The notes below the pieces were generated by a model. The model was given only the letters and a program-made list of their open reading frames with translations, searched no databases and was not told the DNA's origin. From the NCBI RefSeq assembly GCF_025685395.1, contig NZ_JAGSYA010000004.1, positions 310,001 to 374,000 on the forward strand: a stretch of DNA of 64,000 bases, given 5' to 3'. This document shows, piece after piece, positions 43,435-51,689 of the stretch. Made by a program: the position numbers and the translations under genes. The stretch comes from Terriglobus tenax. Its GTDB lineage: Bacteria > Acidobacteriota > Terriglobia > Terriglobales > Acidobacteriaceae. The stretch's first letter is position 1. Each line of letters starts with the position of its first letter.

Positions 43435-44799
43435 AAGACACACCGTCGCCACTGCGCCGCCGCGCGGATGGTTGGCAATCTCAATGCTGCCCCCCGCCCG
43501 TTCACAAATAGCTTTGCAGATTGAGAGTCCCAGGCCGGTCCCCCCGCTCTTGCGGCTGCGCGACGCATCTCCACGGTAGAAGGGCTCAAACAAGTGCGCG
43601 AGATCTTCCTCGCGAATGCCCTCTCCATGGTCTCGAATCGTCAGTATGGCTGTCTCTCCATCACGACGCAGACTTACTTCCACCTGGCTATTGTCATGGC
43701 TGTGCTGCAGCGCATTCACAACCAGGTTCGAACATAAGAGTGCAGCATCCCGAGAATCCAGGCCGACAACAACAGAAGCAATCGGCGAAAGCGACACCGC
43801 AATGTGCTTCATCGCGGCAAACGCGTGACTTTGCGTCACCGTGTCCTGCAGTACCTGGTGCAGAGCACACGAAGACGGAATCGCATCGGCAGGCTGTTCC
43901 AGCCGTGCCAGGATCAACATCTTCTGAACCGTCTCTTCCAGCCGGGTAAAGTCATCCAGCCCTATCGCAAGGCCCTTGGCGTATTCCTCGGCCGTACGTT
44001 CCCGCATGGTAAGCAGTTGCAATGATGACTTCACAATGGCGAGGTCTGTTTTAAGCTCATGCGCCGCATCCCGCGTGAAGCGTCTCTGCTGCTCAAACGA
44101 TCGCTGCAAACGTCCCACAGTCCGCTCAATCGCGGCTCCTAGCGGGCGCAGCTCTTCATATTGCATGGCCGTTTCCGGAGGCGTAAAGCTCCAGTGGACA
44201 GAGGTCACCTTATCCGCTTCTCCGGCAAGCAACAGGATCGGCGACAGGAGCCGACGCACCATCCATACCAGCAGGATCGCCGTCAGGCCCAGTAGCAGGG
44301 CCGTGGCTCCGGCAAAAAATCGCGTCGCTTCAAAGACCTCGTGCCAGATGCGGTCAACCGGCTGCCCATACACAATGTTGACGCGCCGCACCACACTCCC
44401 CGGAGCCCCGGCATCCACGACGCGCTCCCCCGCCAATGCGAAGAAACGATAAGCCCGCCGATGGACCTTTCTGTTCAGAAAAGAACCGTCGACCGGGACC
44501 TCATCCGGCATCACACCAGCCATGCCTAGCACCTGCCCACGGTCATCCATCACCCGGTAAATCGCATGGGGTCCCAGGCTGATGCGTTCCTGGTTCAGCG
44601 AAACATTGCCCGTGTCCCCAGCCTCCTGCACCGCGCCGAACAATGAGTTCGCGGATGCGCGCAAATTGGCATCGAAGGTCTTGTACTGGTTCTGCCGCTC
44701 GTTCACGGTGACGGCAACAATCAGGAAAACCCCGGCAAGCCCTTCCAGCAACAGCACGGCCGCAATCAGCCGTCTCGCAATAGAGTTGGACCACCTCAC
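43408..44799 (-). CDS. Sensor histidine kinase
   Basis: 463 residues. Two membrane helices (residues ~9-31 and ~161-181) frame a ~130-residue periplasmic sensor region. A HAMP-like linker follows. The phosphate-accepting histidine is H247 in RDAAHELKTDLAIV. The N box is LCSNLVVNALQHSHDN, G1 is IRDHGEGI, and G2 is GTGLGLSICKAICERAGG. It overlaps the response-regulator stop in ATGA at 44796-44799, so the two form a cognate pair. The signal sensed is unknown. Confidence 0.93.
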   Translation of the reverse strand: MRWSNSIARRLIAAVLLLEGLAGVFLIVAVTVNERQNQYKTFDANLRASANSLFGAVQEAGDTGNVSLNQERISLGPHAIYRVMDDRGQVLGMAGVMPDEVPVDGSFLNRKVHRRAYRFFALAGERVVDAGAPGSVVRRVNIVYGQPVDRIWHEVFEATRFFAGATALLLGLTAILLVWMVRRLLSPILLLAGEADKVTSVHWSFTPPETAMQYEELRPLGAAIERTVGRLQRSFEQQRRFTRDAAHELKTDLAIVKSSLQLLTMRERTAEEYAKGLAIGLDDFTRLEETVQKMLILARLEQPADAIPSSCALHQVLQDTVTQSHAFAAMKHIAVSLSPIASVVVGLDSRDAALLCSNLVVNALQHSHDNSQVEVSLRRDGETAILTIRDHGEGIREEDLAHLFEPFYRGDASRSRKSGGTGLGLSICKAICERAGGSIEIANHPRGGAVATVCLPLTERQAE

Positions 44800-45476
44800 G
44801 ACGAAGCTTCCTGGCTCAACCGGTAGCCGCGGTGCCGCAGCGTCTCAATCAGTGGTTCATTCCCTGCCTGGTTCAGCTTCCGGCGCAGGTTTGAGATGTG
44901 CGCCTCAATCACATTGGAGTGGTGCTCCCACTCGAAATCGTAGAGATGCTCCAGAAGCTCTCGCTTGGAAACAACCGCTCTCGGACGATAGGCAAGGTAC
45001 TGCAGAATGCGGTACTCCATCGGAGAAAGGTCGATCTCCTGGCCACATCTCTTCACAACCTGGCGCACTGTGTCTATCTCCACGTCCGCGATATGAATAA
45101 CGGCAGAGGGCACGCCCTTGGCGCGCCGGATAAGCGCTTTCACCCGGGCCAGCAGTTCTCCCAGGTCGAAAGGCTTGGCCAGGTAATCGTCAGCACCGTT
45201 GTTCAACAGATCGACGGTCGTCTCTTTCCCTTCCATCGCCGTAAGAATCAGCACCGGGGTATGCAGCTTCATCTGCCGGATATCGGAAAGGACCTTCTTA
45301 CCGCTCTTTCCCGGCAACATCAGGTCCAGGATGATGGCATCGAAGACGTCCTGCGTCGCCAGTTGCGATCCTGTAATTCCGTCGGCTGCATGGTCCACCG
45401 CAAACCCGGCCTCGCGCAGCGCCTGCATGATGTTCTCCGCAAGCCGCTTTTCATCCTCAACAATCAGCAGACGCAC
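44796..45476 (-). CDS. OmpR/PhoB-family response regulator
   Basis: 226 residues from GTG 45476, chosen because GGGAG stands 6 bases upstream and the protein then begins MRLLIVEDE at the receiver's first strand; a longer frame to 45545 is rejected. The receiver has E7/D8 acidic residues, phospho-acceptor D51 (IILDLMLPGKSG), T79 (LILTAME) and K101 (LAKPFDLGEL). The C-terminal winged helix has LSPMEYRILQYLAYRPRAVVSKRELLEHLYD and HISNLRRKLNQ, closing with the wing IETLRHRGYRL. It is paired with the kinase downstream. Targets are not obvious; the upstream membrane-protein gene lies 86 bases away on the same strand. Confidence 0.93.
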   Translation of the reverse strand: MRLLIVEDEKRLAENIMQALREAGFAVDHAADGITGSQLATQDVFDAIILDLMLPGKSGKKVLSDIRQMKLHTPVLILTAMEGKETTVDLLNNGADDYLAKPFDLGELLARVKALIRRAKGVPSAVIHIADVEIDTVRQVVKRCGQEIDLSPMEYRILQYLAYRPRAVVSKRELLEHLYDFEWEHHSNVIEAHISNLRRKLNQAGNEPLIETLRHRGYRLSQEASS

Positions 45477-45562
45477 AGTTGCTCCCCACTCAGCATATCC
45501 TCGCAGATCACCCTTAAAGCAGGCTGAAGAATCAGGATGAAGCAAAGCCCGGCGAGTTCCCG

Positions 45563-46798
45563 CTACCAGCTATAGAAGGCCTCGACCGATGGCGCACCCG
45601 TCTTTCCATCGATCACGCTGGTCTTCAGAACAACCTCAATATTCTTCTGGCTGAGGTCTTTGCCAAGACGCTGGCTTAACCACTCCAGGTAGTGAGGATT
45701 CGTTGCAAACTCAGAAGCAGCTTCGCTTCCATTTCGTCCAAGTCCTGCCAGGACGACGATCACGCTGCCGGTGGTCTGATTGCGGAAGCGCGCAACCAGC
45801 GCGTAATCATCGGCGCTGGAATAGGACAGCGATGTATCACGCTGCCAGTGTTTCCCTGCATCCTGGCTATCCAGAATCACGCCTTCCGGATTCACGCTGA
45901 AGTGATAGCGCAACCCGGAAAGCAGCCGGATACTCCAATCGTTGTTGTAGCCCCCCAGCAGGATCACCGGCCGGTCGCGGAGCTCATTCAACGGCAGCCC
46001 GACCGACGAACGCACCTCGTACATGGCACCTTCGCGCTGCAGCAGACCGCCAAGCTGTCCAATGGCAGTCGCAATCTGCATCGAGACAAAGGGGTACTGT
46101 GTGTCCTTCCCTGCTGTCACGACTCCGGAAAGATTGTTCGGAGCGAAGACCACTCCCCCCGGGCAGATCAGCGTCCTCTGTCCTTCACCCACCACCGGCC
46201 GCCAGAACTGGTCCAGCACATCCGGCGGATGAGGACGAAAACGCCATCCAGTCACCGCAATCGCAGCCAGGAGCAGAAGACTGATTCCTGCTATCCAGAC
46301 AGGTCGTCGCTTGTCCCGCAAGGAGACCCGGTCTCCCCTGTCGACAGCCGCGGCCTCCGCACCCCAAACCTGGGTCACTGGAACAGCCGATGCTTCTTCC
46401 TTAATAAGGATTGCGCCGGCTGCCGGCTCGTCGGCAATCAGGAACTCCGGTGTATACGATCCCGACGGGAGGGTGATCTGGACACGGCCATCCGGGTGGT
46501 CGTGGTAATAAAGCGACAACCTCTTCCGAACTTCGCCTGCGGTAAACCGGACGATCGTATCGGCGTTGGTGTCGTAATCCGGTGGCCGCTGGAAGACTTC
46601 GATGCCGAGCGTCCGCTCCTTCAGGTCGCCCCGGCCGGTCAGGGCACTCTCGACGACATACCGCAACAGGGCCGGATAGCGCTTGCTGTTGCAGAAATGC
46701 GTGCTGGCCAGAATCGACTCAAGCTCCTGCTGAACCCATTCACGGTCCTGCCCGTTTACCGGGTGCCACACCGCCCTGTCTGTCTTCAAAATGCTCAT
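45563..46798 (-). CDS. Single-pass membrane protein with winged-helix-like N-terminus; candidate transmembrane regulator
   Basis: 411 residues from ATG 46798. Residues ~20-120 match a domain common in Acidobacteriota: NSKRYPALLRYVVESAL, LKERTLGIEVFQRPPDYD, TIVRFTAGEVRKRLSLYY, then ITLPSGSYTPEF. The last two parts look like the recognition helix and wing of a ToxR/CadC-type DNA-binding domain; this resemblance is mine and untested. One membrane helix spans residues ~167-187. The remaining ~220 residues would be periplasmic, with no family I recognise. It is divergent from TonB receptor 2, which suggests a one-component sensor for the polysaccharide locus. It could share a transcript with the two-component genes. 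Confidence 0.6.
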   Translation of the reverse strand: MSILKTDRAVWHPVNGQDREWVQQELESILASTHFCNSKRYPALLRYVVESALTGRGDLKERTLGIEVFQRPPDYDTNADTIVRFTAGEVRKRLSLYYHDHPDGRVQITLPSGSYTPEFLIADEPAAGAILIKEEASAVPVTQVWGAEAAAVDRGDRVSLRDKRRPVWIAGISLLLLAAIAVTGWRFRPHPPDVLDQFWRPVVGEGQRTLICPGGVVFAPNNLSGVVTAGKDTQYPFVSMQIATAIGQLGGLLQREGAMYEVRSSVGLPLNELRDRPVILLGGYNNDWSIRLLSGLRYHFSVNPEGVILDSQDAGKHWQRDTSLSYSSADDYALVARFRNQTTGSVIVVLAGLGRNGSEAASEFATNPHYLEWLSQRLGKDLSQKNIEVVLKTSVIDGKTGAPSVEAFYSW

Positions 46799-46943
46799 AT
46801 TCCAGGCAGCAGCCATCATACTGCAACGAATACACCTTCGTCCCACGTTTGAAACAAGCTGCAACAAAATACCTATCCCATTGTTTCAAAAAGACTTAAA
46901 TCTTCCACTCCGGATACAAACCGTGAGTCACTTGCCATCGGTT

Positions 46944-46956
46944 CTTTGCGGCAAAG
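46944..46956. promoter_or_regulatory. 13-bp palindrome in the receptor 2 control region
   Basis: CTTTGCGGCAAAG is a perfect palindrome around a central G, 146 bases from the start of the membrane regulator gene and 121 bases before TonB receptor 2. It is a candidate operator for either gene. No other copy was noticed in the window. Confidence 0.35.
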
Positions 46957-47048
46957 ATGGTGGGCCCTGCTTTGCCTACATGCCTTTTAAGGACAGGAAG
47001 GGTAAAGCTCCGCAGCGTGGCGGAGGCTCTGGCACACGGCGCACATAG

Positions 47049-47064
47049 AAACGCCAGGGCGTTT
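47049..47064. promoter_or_regulatory. AAACGCC-AG-GGCGTTT palindrome next to the receptor 2 ribosome site
   Basis: Two perfect 7-base arms around AG end just before AGGAGG (47066-47071) and ATG 47077. It could be an operator of the LacI kind or an mRNA hairpin that affects access to the ribosome site. Confidence 0.4.
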
Positions 47065-47076
47065 TAGGAGGTTCGT

Positions 47077-50000
47077 ATGAAGTTGTTCGGCAAACTACTG
47101 CTGCTTCTGCTGCTGGTCGCTGGTATGGCGCAGGCGCAGCTCACCACCGCCACCATCGTCGGTAATGTGCAGGACTCCACCGGCGCGGTTATCCCCTCGG
47201 CCCAGGTCACCGCCACCAACCAGGAAACGCAGTTCACCCGCACGGTGACCTCCGGCGCGGACGGAGCCTACCGGCTCGACTTCCTGCCCGTCGGAACCTA
47301 CACCGTAAAAATTGAGGCCGCCGGCTTCCAGACCAGGCAGCAACAGGGTGTCGTCCTTACCCTGAATGCCGAGATCCACGTCGATGCCGCCCTCTCCATC
47401 GGTGAAGCCTCGCAGACCATCGACGTCACCTCCAACGAGATTCCACTGGTCGAAACGACCACCTCCTCGCTTGGACGCACCGTCACCAACGTCGAGGTCG
47501 ACAACCTCCCCATCGTCAACCGCAACGTCTATGACCTGCTGACCCTCACCCCCGGCGTCCAGGCCAGCTCCAACGTCAACACCCTCGGCTACCCGCAGCA
47601 GGTGGTCTACATCAACGGTGGTACAGACAACTTCGTCGGCTCGGTAAGCTACTACCTCGACGGCGGTCTGAACATGACCTTCATCCGCAACACCGGAAAC
47701 GTTCTTCCCAACCCGGACGCCCTGCGGGAGTTCAACGTCCAGACCAACAACTACAACGCTCTCTACGGCCGCATGTCTTCCGGCCTGGTGAACGTCGTCA
47801 CCAAGAGCGGCACCAACAAGGTTCACGGCTCCATCTTCTACTTCCACCGCGAGACCAACTTCGCCGCCGCTCCGGCCTTCAGCGCTCCCGGACCGAAGGC
47901 TCCGCTGCACCGGCATCAGTTCGGCGCCACCATCGGCGGCCCCATCTGGAAGGACAAGACCTTCTTCTTTGGCTCCTATGCCGGACTTCGCCAGATCACT
48001 TCCAGTATCCTGAACGGCGCCCTGGTACCCACCGCTGCGCAGCGCGCCGGTAACTTCGGCGAAAACCTGCCCACCTCCGGCACCCCGGCAACCTGCACCA
48101 GCAATACCTCCAGCATCGTCTTCGTTGTCTGCGACCCCGTTACCCGTACGCCGCGCCCGGGCAATGTGCTTGCCGCCAGTCAGATCGACCCCACCGTGCA
48201 GCGTCTGCTGGCACGCATCCCGCTGCCCAACGCCACCGGCGTCGATACCGCCACCGGTCGCACCACCTATCGTTGGCAGGGCACCATCGCCAACACCCTG
48301 AACACCGACGAGTTCCTGCTCAAGATCGACCACCAGATCGGCCAGCATCGCATTCAGGGCATGTACTTCAACACCGCCGGCAACCAGCAGCAGAGCCCCG
48401 GTGGCAACATTGACTGGTCGCGTCAGAACTTTGTCTACCGCCAGCAGAACGGCAACCTGTCTGACACCTGGGCTATCTCGCCCAACGTCGTCAACCAGGT
48501 CTGGCTCAACTACACCCGTATGATCGGCGGACGCATCAACACGCCTCAGCTCTCTCTGTCGGACTTCGGTTCCAGCTTCGGCATCCAGGGCGCTCCCATG
48601 CTTCCGCAGTTGGCCGTCAGCGGTTACTTCACCGCAACCCAGGCCATCAGCGGCCCCGTTACCGGCACCAACTTCTATTCCTTCCGCGACGTCCTCAGCC
48701 TCACGCGCGGCAAGCACACGCTGGCCTTCGGCGCGGAAACCTCGCTCAACAAGGACCTGCAGTACACCTACCTGAATAACTACGGAGTCTTCGCCTTCCA
48801 GCGCAGCACCACCGCACGCACCGGCGCAGAGATCTCGGACTTCGTCGCCGGTCTGCCTGCCACCATGAACCAGGACTCGCCCGTGCAGGCTGCGGACAAC
48901 TCGTGGTTCACCGGCGTCTTCCTGCAGGACGACTACCGCATCTTCCGCAACCTGACCCTGAACCTTGGCCTGCGCTGGGATGTGCAGACCCCGCCCACCG
49001 ATCCGAAGAACCGCCAGTCAGCCTTCATCCCCGGCCAGAAGTCGACCGTCTATCCCACCGCTCCCACCGGCCTTGTGGTGGTTGGCGATCAAGGCATCAA
49101 CCGCGGCATCGTCTCCACCCGCTGGCACCATGTCTCGCCGCGCGTCGGCTTTGCCTGGGACCCCTTCGGCAACGGTCGCACCGCGGTTCGCGGAGCTTTC
49201 GGACTCTTCTTCGGCTCTGTCTCCGGCAACGAGTGGAACGGCGTCTCCAACTTCCAGCCCTTCGCCGTCCGCAACCGGTATGCCTTCATCAAGTCGATGA
49301 CGGACATCTACGGCGATCCGCGTTCCTTCCCGAACGGTAACCCGTACCCCTACGTCTATGACCCGAAGAACCCGCGCCCCTTCATCACACCGGCACAGGT
49401 CCAGGGTATTGACCTGGCGTACCAGTGGCCCTACGTCTATCAAACCAACTTCTCCATCCAGCAGCAGGTCACCAACAGCCTCGCTGTCAGCATGAGCTAC
49501 GTTGGCTCCTTCAGCCACGATGTACCGTTCGCTCCCGACGTCAACTACCCGGTCTACGCCACGGCGGCAAACCCGGTCAACGGAGTCACCACCAGCAACG
49601 CCAACAACTTTGATTCCCGCCGTCCGTACAATCCGCTCGGCTTCGGCATCATCAACGTCATCCAGTCCAAGCAGCGCGCCAACTACCACGGCCTGCAGAT
49701 CACCGGAGAGAAGCGCCTCAGCAACCAGTTCTCCGTGAAAGCCTTCTACACCTGGTCCAAGACGCTCTCCACCGCCTCGGTCAATAACAGTGGAGCGGTC
49801 ATCGGCACCGCGCAGGACTTCAACCGCATGCAGGACGAGTACGGCAGCAGCGATACCGACATCCGGCACCAGGCCAACATTTCGGCGATCTGGAAGCCGG
49901 TTCTCTTCACCGGTTCGCCGCGCTACGTCCGTGAAACCATCAACGGCTGGACCATCTCCGGCATCGCGCAGTTCAACGCCGGTACTCCTTTCACCGTAAC

Positions 50001-50436
50001 CACCGGCACTGACAACAACTTCGACGGCTACACCACCGACCGCGCCAACCTCTCCGGCAAGGCCGACGTAGGCATCACCCGCGGCCGTTCGCGTGCGGAC
50101 AAAATCGCTGCCTACTTCAACCCAGCTGCTTTCTGCTCCTACACCGGCAGCACCGCTACCTGCCCCGCCGGCGTCGGTCCAGCTGGTCTGGATGGAACCA
50201 CCCGACGCAACAACTTCTTCGGCCCCGGATATCGCGTCGTCAACGCTGCGCTTTTCCGTGACTTTGGAGTGTACGAAGCGGTAAAGTTCCAGCTCCGTGC
50301 TGAAGTCAATAATGTCTTCAACCTGGTCAACCTCGGCAACCCGACGACATCGCTGAACTCTGGCAACTTCGGCAAGATCACCGGCGCCTCCGGTGTTCCC
50401 CGTCAGATCCAGATCGGCGGACGCATCCTTTTCTAA
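47077..50436 (+). CDS. TonB-dependent receptor, Oar-like (receptor 2)
   Basis: 1119 residues, with AGGAGG five bases before ATG and a signal peptide MKLFGKLLLLLLLVAGMAQA. A carboxypeptidase-regulatory beta domain follows (TATIVGNVQDSTGAVIPSAQV), then a plug domain with SGLVNVVTKSGTNKVHGSIF near residue 240, and a long beta-barrel ending GGRILF. It should import oligosaccharides for the locus that follows (alginate-lyase-fold protein 15 bases downstream, GH2, GH105). Third codon positions are strongly C-biased, a sign of high expression; this also creates long antisense open frames. Confidence 0.92.
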   Translation: MKLFGKLLLLLLLVAGMAQAQLTTATIVGNVQDSTGAVIPSAQVTATNQETQFTRTVTSGADGAYRLDFLPVGTYTVKIEAAGFQTRQQQGVVLTLNAEIHVDAALSIGEASQTIDVTSNEIPLVETTTSSLGRTVTNVEVDNLPIVNRNVYDLLTLTPGVQASSNVNTLGYPQQVVYINGGTDNFVGSVSYYLDGGLNMTFIRNTGNVLPNPDALREFNVQTNNYNALYGRMSSGLVNVVTKSGTNKVHGSIFYFHRETNFAAAPAFSAPGPKAPLHRHQFGATIGGPIWKDKTFFFGSYAGLRQITSSILNGALVPTAAQRAGNFGENLPTSGTPATCTSNTSSIVFVVCDPVTRTPRPGNVLAASQIDPTVQRLLARIPLPNATGVDTATGRTTYRWQGTIANTLNTDEFLLKIDHQIGQHRIQGMYFNTAGNQQQSPGGNIDWSRQNFVYRQQNGNLSDTWAISPNVVNQVWLNYTRMIGGRINTPQLSLSDFGSSFGIQGAPMLPQLAVSGYFTATQAISGPVTGTNFYSFRDVLSLTRGKHTLAFGAETSLNKDLQYTYLNNYGVFAFQRSTTARTGAEISDFVAGLPATMNQDSPVQAADNSWFTGVFLQDDYRIFRNLTLNLGLRWDVQTPPTDPKNRQSAFIPGQKSTVYPTAPTGLVVVGDQGINRGIVSTRWHHVSPRVGFAWDPFGNGRTAVRGAFGLFFGSVSGNEWNGVSNFQPFAVRNRYAFIKSMTDIYGDPRSFPNGNPYPYVYDPKNPRPFITPAQVQGIDLAYQWPYVYQTNFSIQQQVTNSLAVSMSYVGSFSHDVPFAPDVNYPVYATAANPVNGVTTSNANNFDSRRPYNPLGFGIINVIQSKQRANYHGLQITGEKRLSNQFSVKAFYTWSKTLSTASVNNSGAVIGTAQDFNRMQDEYGSSDTDIRHQANISAIWKPVLFTGSPRYVRETINGWTISGIAQFNAGTPFTVTTGTDNNFDGYTTDRANLSGKADVGITRGRSRADKIAAYFNPAAFCSYTGSTATCPAGVGPAGLDGTTRRNNFFGPGYRVVNAALFRDFGVYEAVKFQLRAEVNNVFNLVNLGNPTTSLNSGNFGKITGASGVPRQIQIGGRILF

Positions 50437-50451
50437 CCCACGGGAGAAAAC

Positions 50452-51672
50452 GTGAGCAAGCAAACCATCGAAGTATCCCGTCGTATCTTCTGCACCGGCG
50501 CCGCCGCAGCTCTGCTTGAGCTGCCGGCGGCCCGGCTGCGGGCCCAGCATGCAACCTCCGGCTACGACCTGGTTGCACGTACTGACCGTCAGCGTATCCT
50601 CACCGCTGCGAAAAAGTATCTGCCGCTTCAACCAGCCACGATTACCGCCTTTCCCTCCCCTAAAACTCCAGGCGGTCCCCACGACTTCTTCTCGGAAGCC
50701 GACTATTTCTGGCCCAACCCAGCGAACCCCGACGGTCCCTATGTCAATCGCGACGGCCAAAGCAATCCGAACAACTTCAACGGCCATCGCAAGGCGATGA
50801 TTGCGCTCTCTATCCAGATGCCTGCACTCACCTCCGCCTGGCTGCTGACGGGGGACAAGCGTTACGCCACACACGCTGCAAACCACCTGCGCGCCTGGTT
50901 CATCACGCCGGAAACGCGCATGAACACCAACCTTGAGTTCTCACAAGGCGTTCACGGCGTTACCACAGGTCGCAACTACGGCATCATCGACACCTTGCAC
51001 CTGGTCGAGGTCGCGCGCGCCGCCGCGCACATCGCGCCACAAATGAACGCAGCCGAACGTGAAGCTCTCTTCACATGGTTTCGTGAGTACCTGCACTGGT
51101 TGAAGACCAGCGAAAAAGGCATCGCCGAAAAGAAGACGTTGAACAACCATGCCGTCTGCTGGGCACTTCAGGCAGCCGAATTCGCGCGCTTGATCGGCGA
51201 TCAGCAGACTCGCCGCGAAGTCGCCGAACAATATAAGACGATCTTTATTCCCGATCAGCTCGGTACGGATGGCAGCTTCCCAAAAGAGTTGGCGCGCACC
51301 AAGCCTTACAGCTACTCCATCTTCAACTTCGATGTCGCAGCCATGCTCTGCCAGTCGCTCAAAGACAGCGGTGACAACCTGTTCGACTTCAATCTGCAGG
51401 ACGGCCGTGGTATCTGCAAAGCATCCCAGTTCCTCTATCCCTACCTCAAAGACAAATCCGCGTGGCCTTACAAGAAAGACGTGGAGCACTTCGATGCTCT
51501 GCCCGTGCGCTCACCCGGTCTGCTCTTCTGCGGACTCTCCTGCAGCCGCCCCGAATACCTGGCGTTGTGGAAGACGCTGAACCCCGACCCCGTCGACGCA
51601 GAGATCATCCGCAACTATCCAGTCCGCCAGCCGCTGCTCTGGTTCCCGGAACATACGCGCCACAAATCTTAA
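50452..51672 (+). CDS. Alginate_lyase-fold polysaccharide lyase (PL5-like), exported
   Basis: 406 residues from GTG 50452. The N-terminus has a Tat-like SRRIF motif followed by a hydrophobic run and an Ala-rich cleavage region. The Alginate_lyase fold (alpha/alpha barrel) is shown by SEADYFWPNP (residues ~81-90), the catalytic-type NNH at 231-233 in KKTLNNHAVCW, and RTKPYSYSIFN with Y286/Y288. Members cut uronate-containing chains by beta-elimination. The downstream GH105 enzyme would remove the unsaturated uronate ends that lyases make, which supports a lyase role. The polymer, alginate or another uronan, is not defined. Confidence 0.8.
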   Translation: MSKQTIEVSRRIFCTGAAAALLELPAARLRAQHATSGYDLVARTDRQRILTAAKKYLPLQPATITAFPSPKTPGGPHDFFSEADYFWPNPANPDGPYVNRDGQSNPNNFNGHRKAMIALSIQMPALTSAWLLTGDKRYATHAANHLRAWFITPETRMNTNLEFSQGVHGVTTGRNYGIIDTLHLVEVARAAAHIAPQMNAAEREALFTWFREYLHWLKTSEKGIAEKKTLNNHAVCWALQAAEFARLIGDQQTRREVAEQYKTIFIPDQLGTDGSFPKELARTKPYSYSIFNFDVAAMLCQSLKDSGDNLFDFNLQDGRGICKASQFLYPYLKDKSAWPYKKDVEHFDALPVRSPGLLFCGLSCSRPEYLALWKTLNPDPVDAEIIRNYPVRQPLLWFPEHTRHKS

Positions 51673-51689
51673 GCGCGAGAAGAGAACAA

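Noticed and set aside
47095-48717. 540-codon open frame on the minus strand opposite TonB receptor 2
   Set aside because: It mirrors a gene with strongly C-ending codons, which removes antisense stops. The translation is Gly/Val/Asp-rich with no domain, and there is no ribosome site.
49018-50886. 622-codon minus-strand open frame opposite receptor 2 and the lyase gene
   Set aside because: Same codon-bias artefact; low-complexity translation, spans two real plus-strand genes.
51462-51689. N-terminal extension of the GH2 gene
   Set aside because: It lies inside the lyase gene and would bury the Tat signal that starts at 51690.
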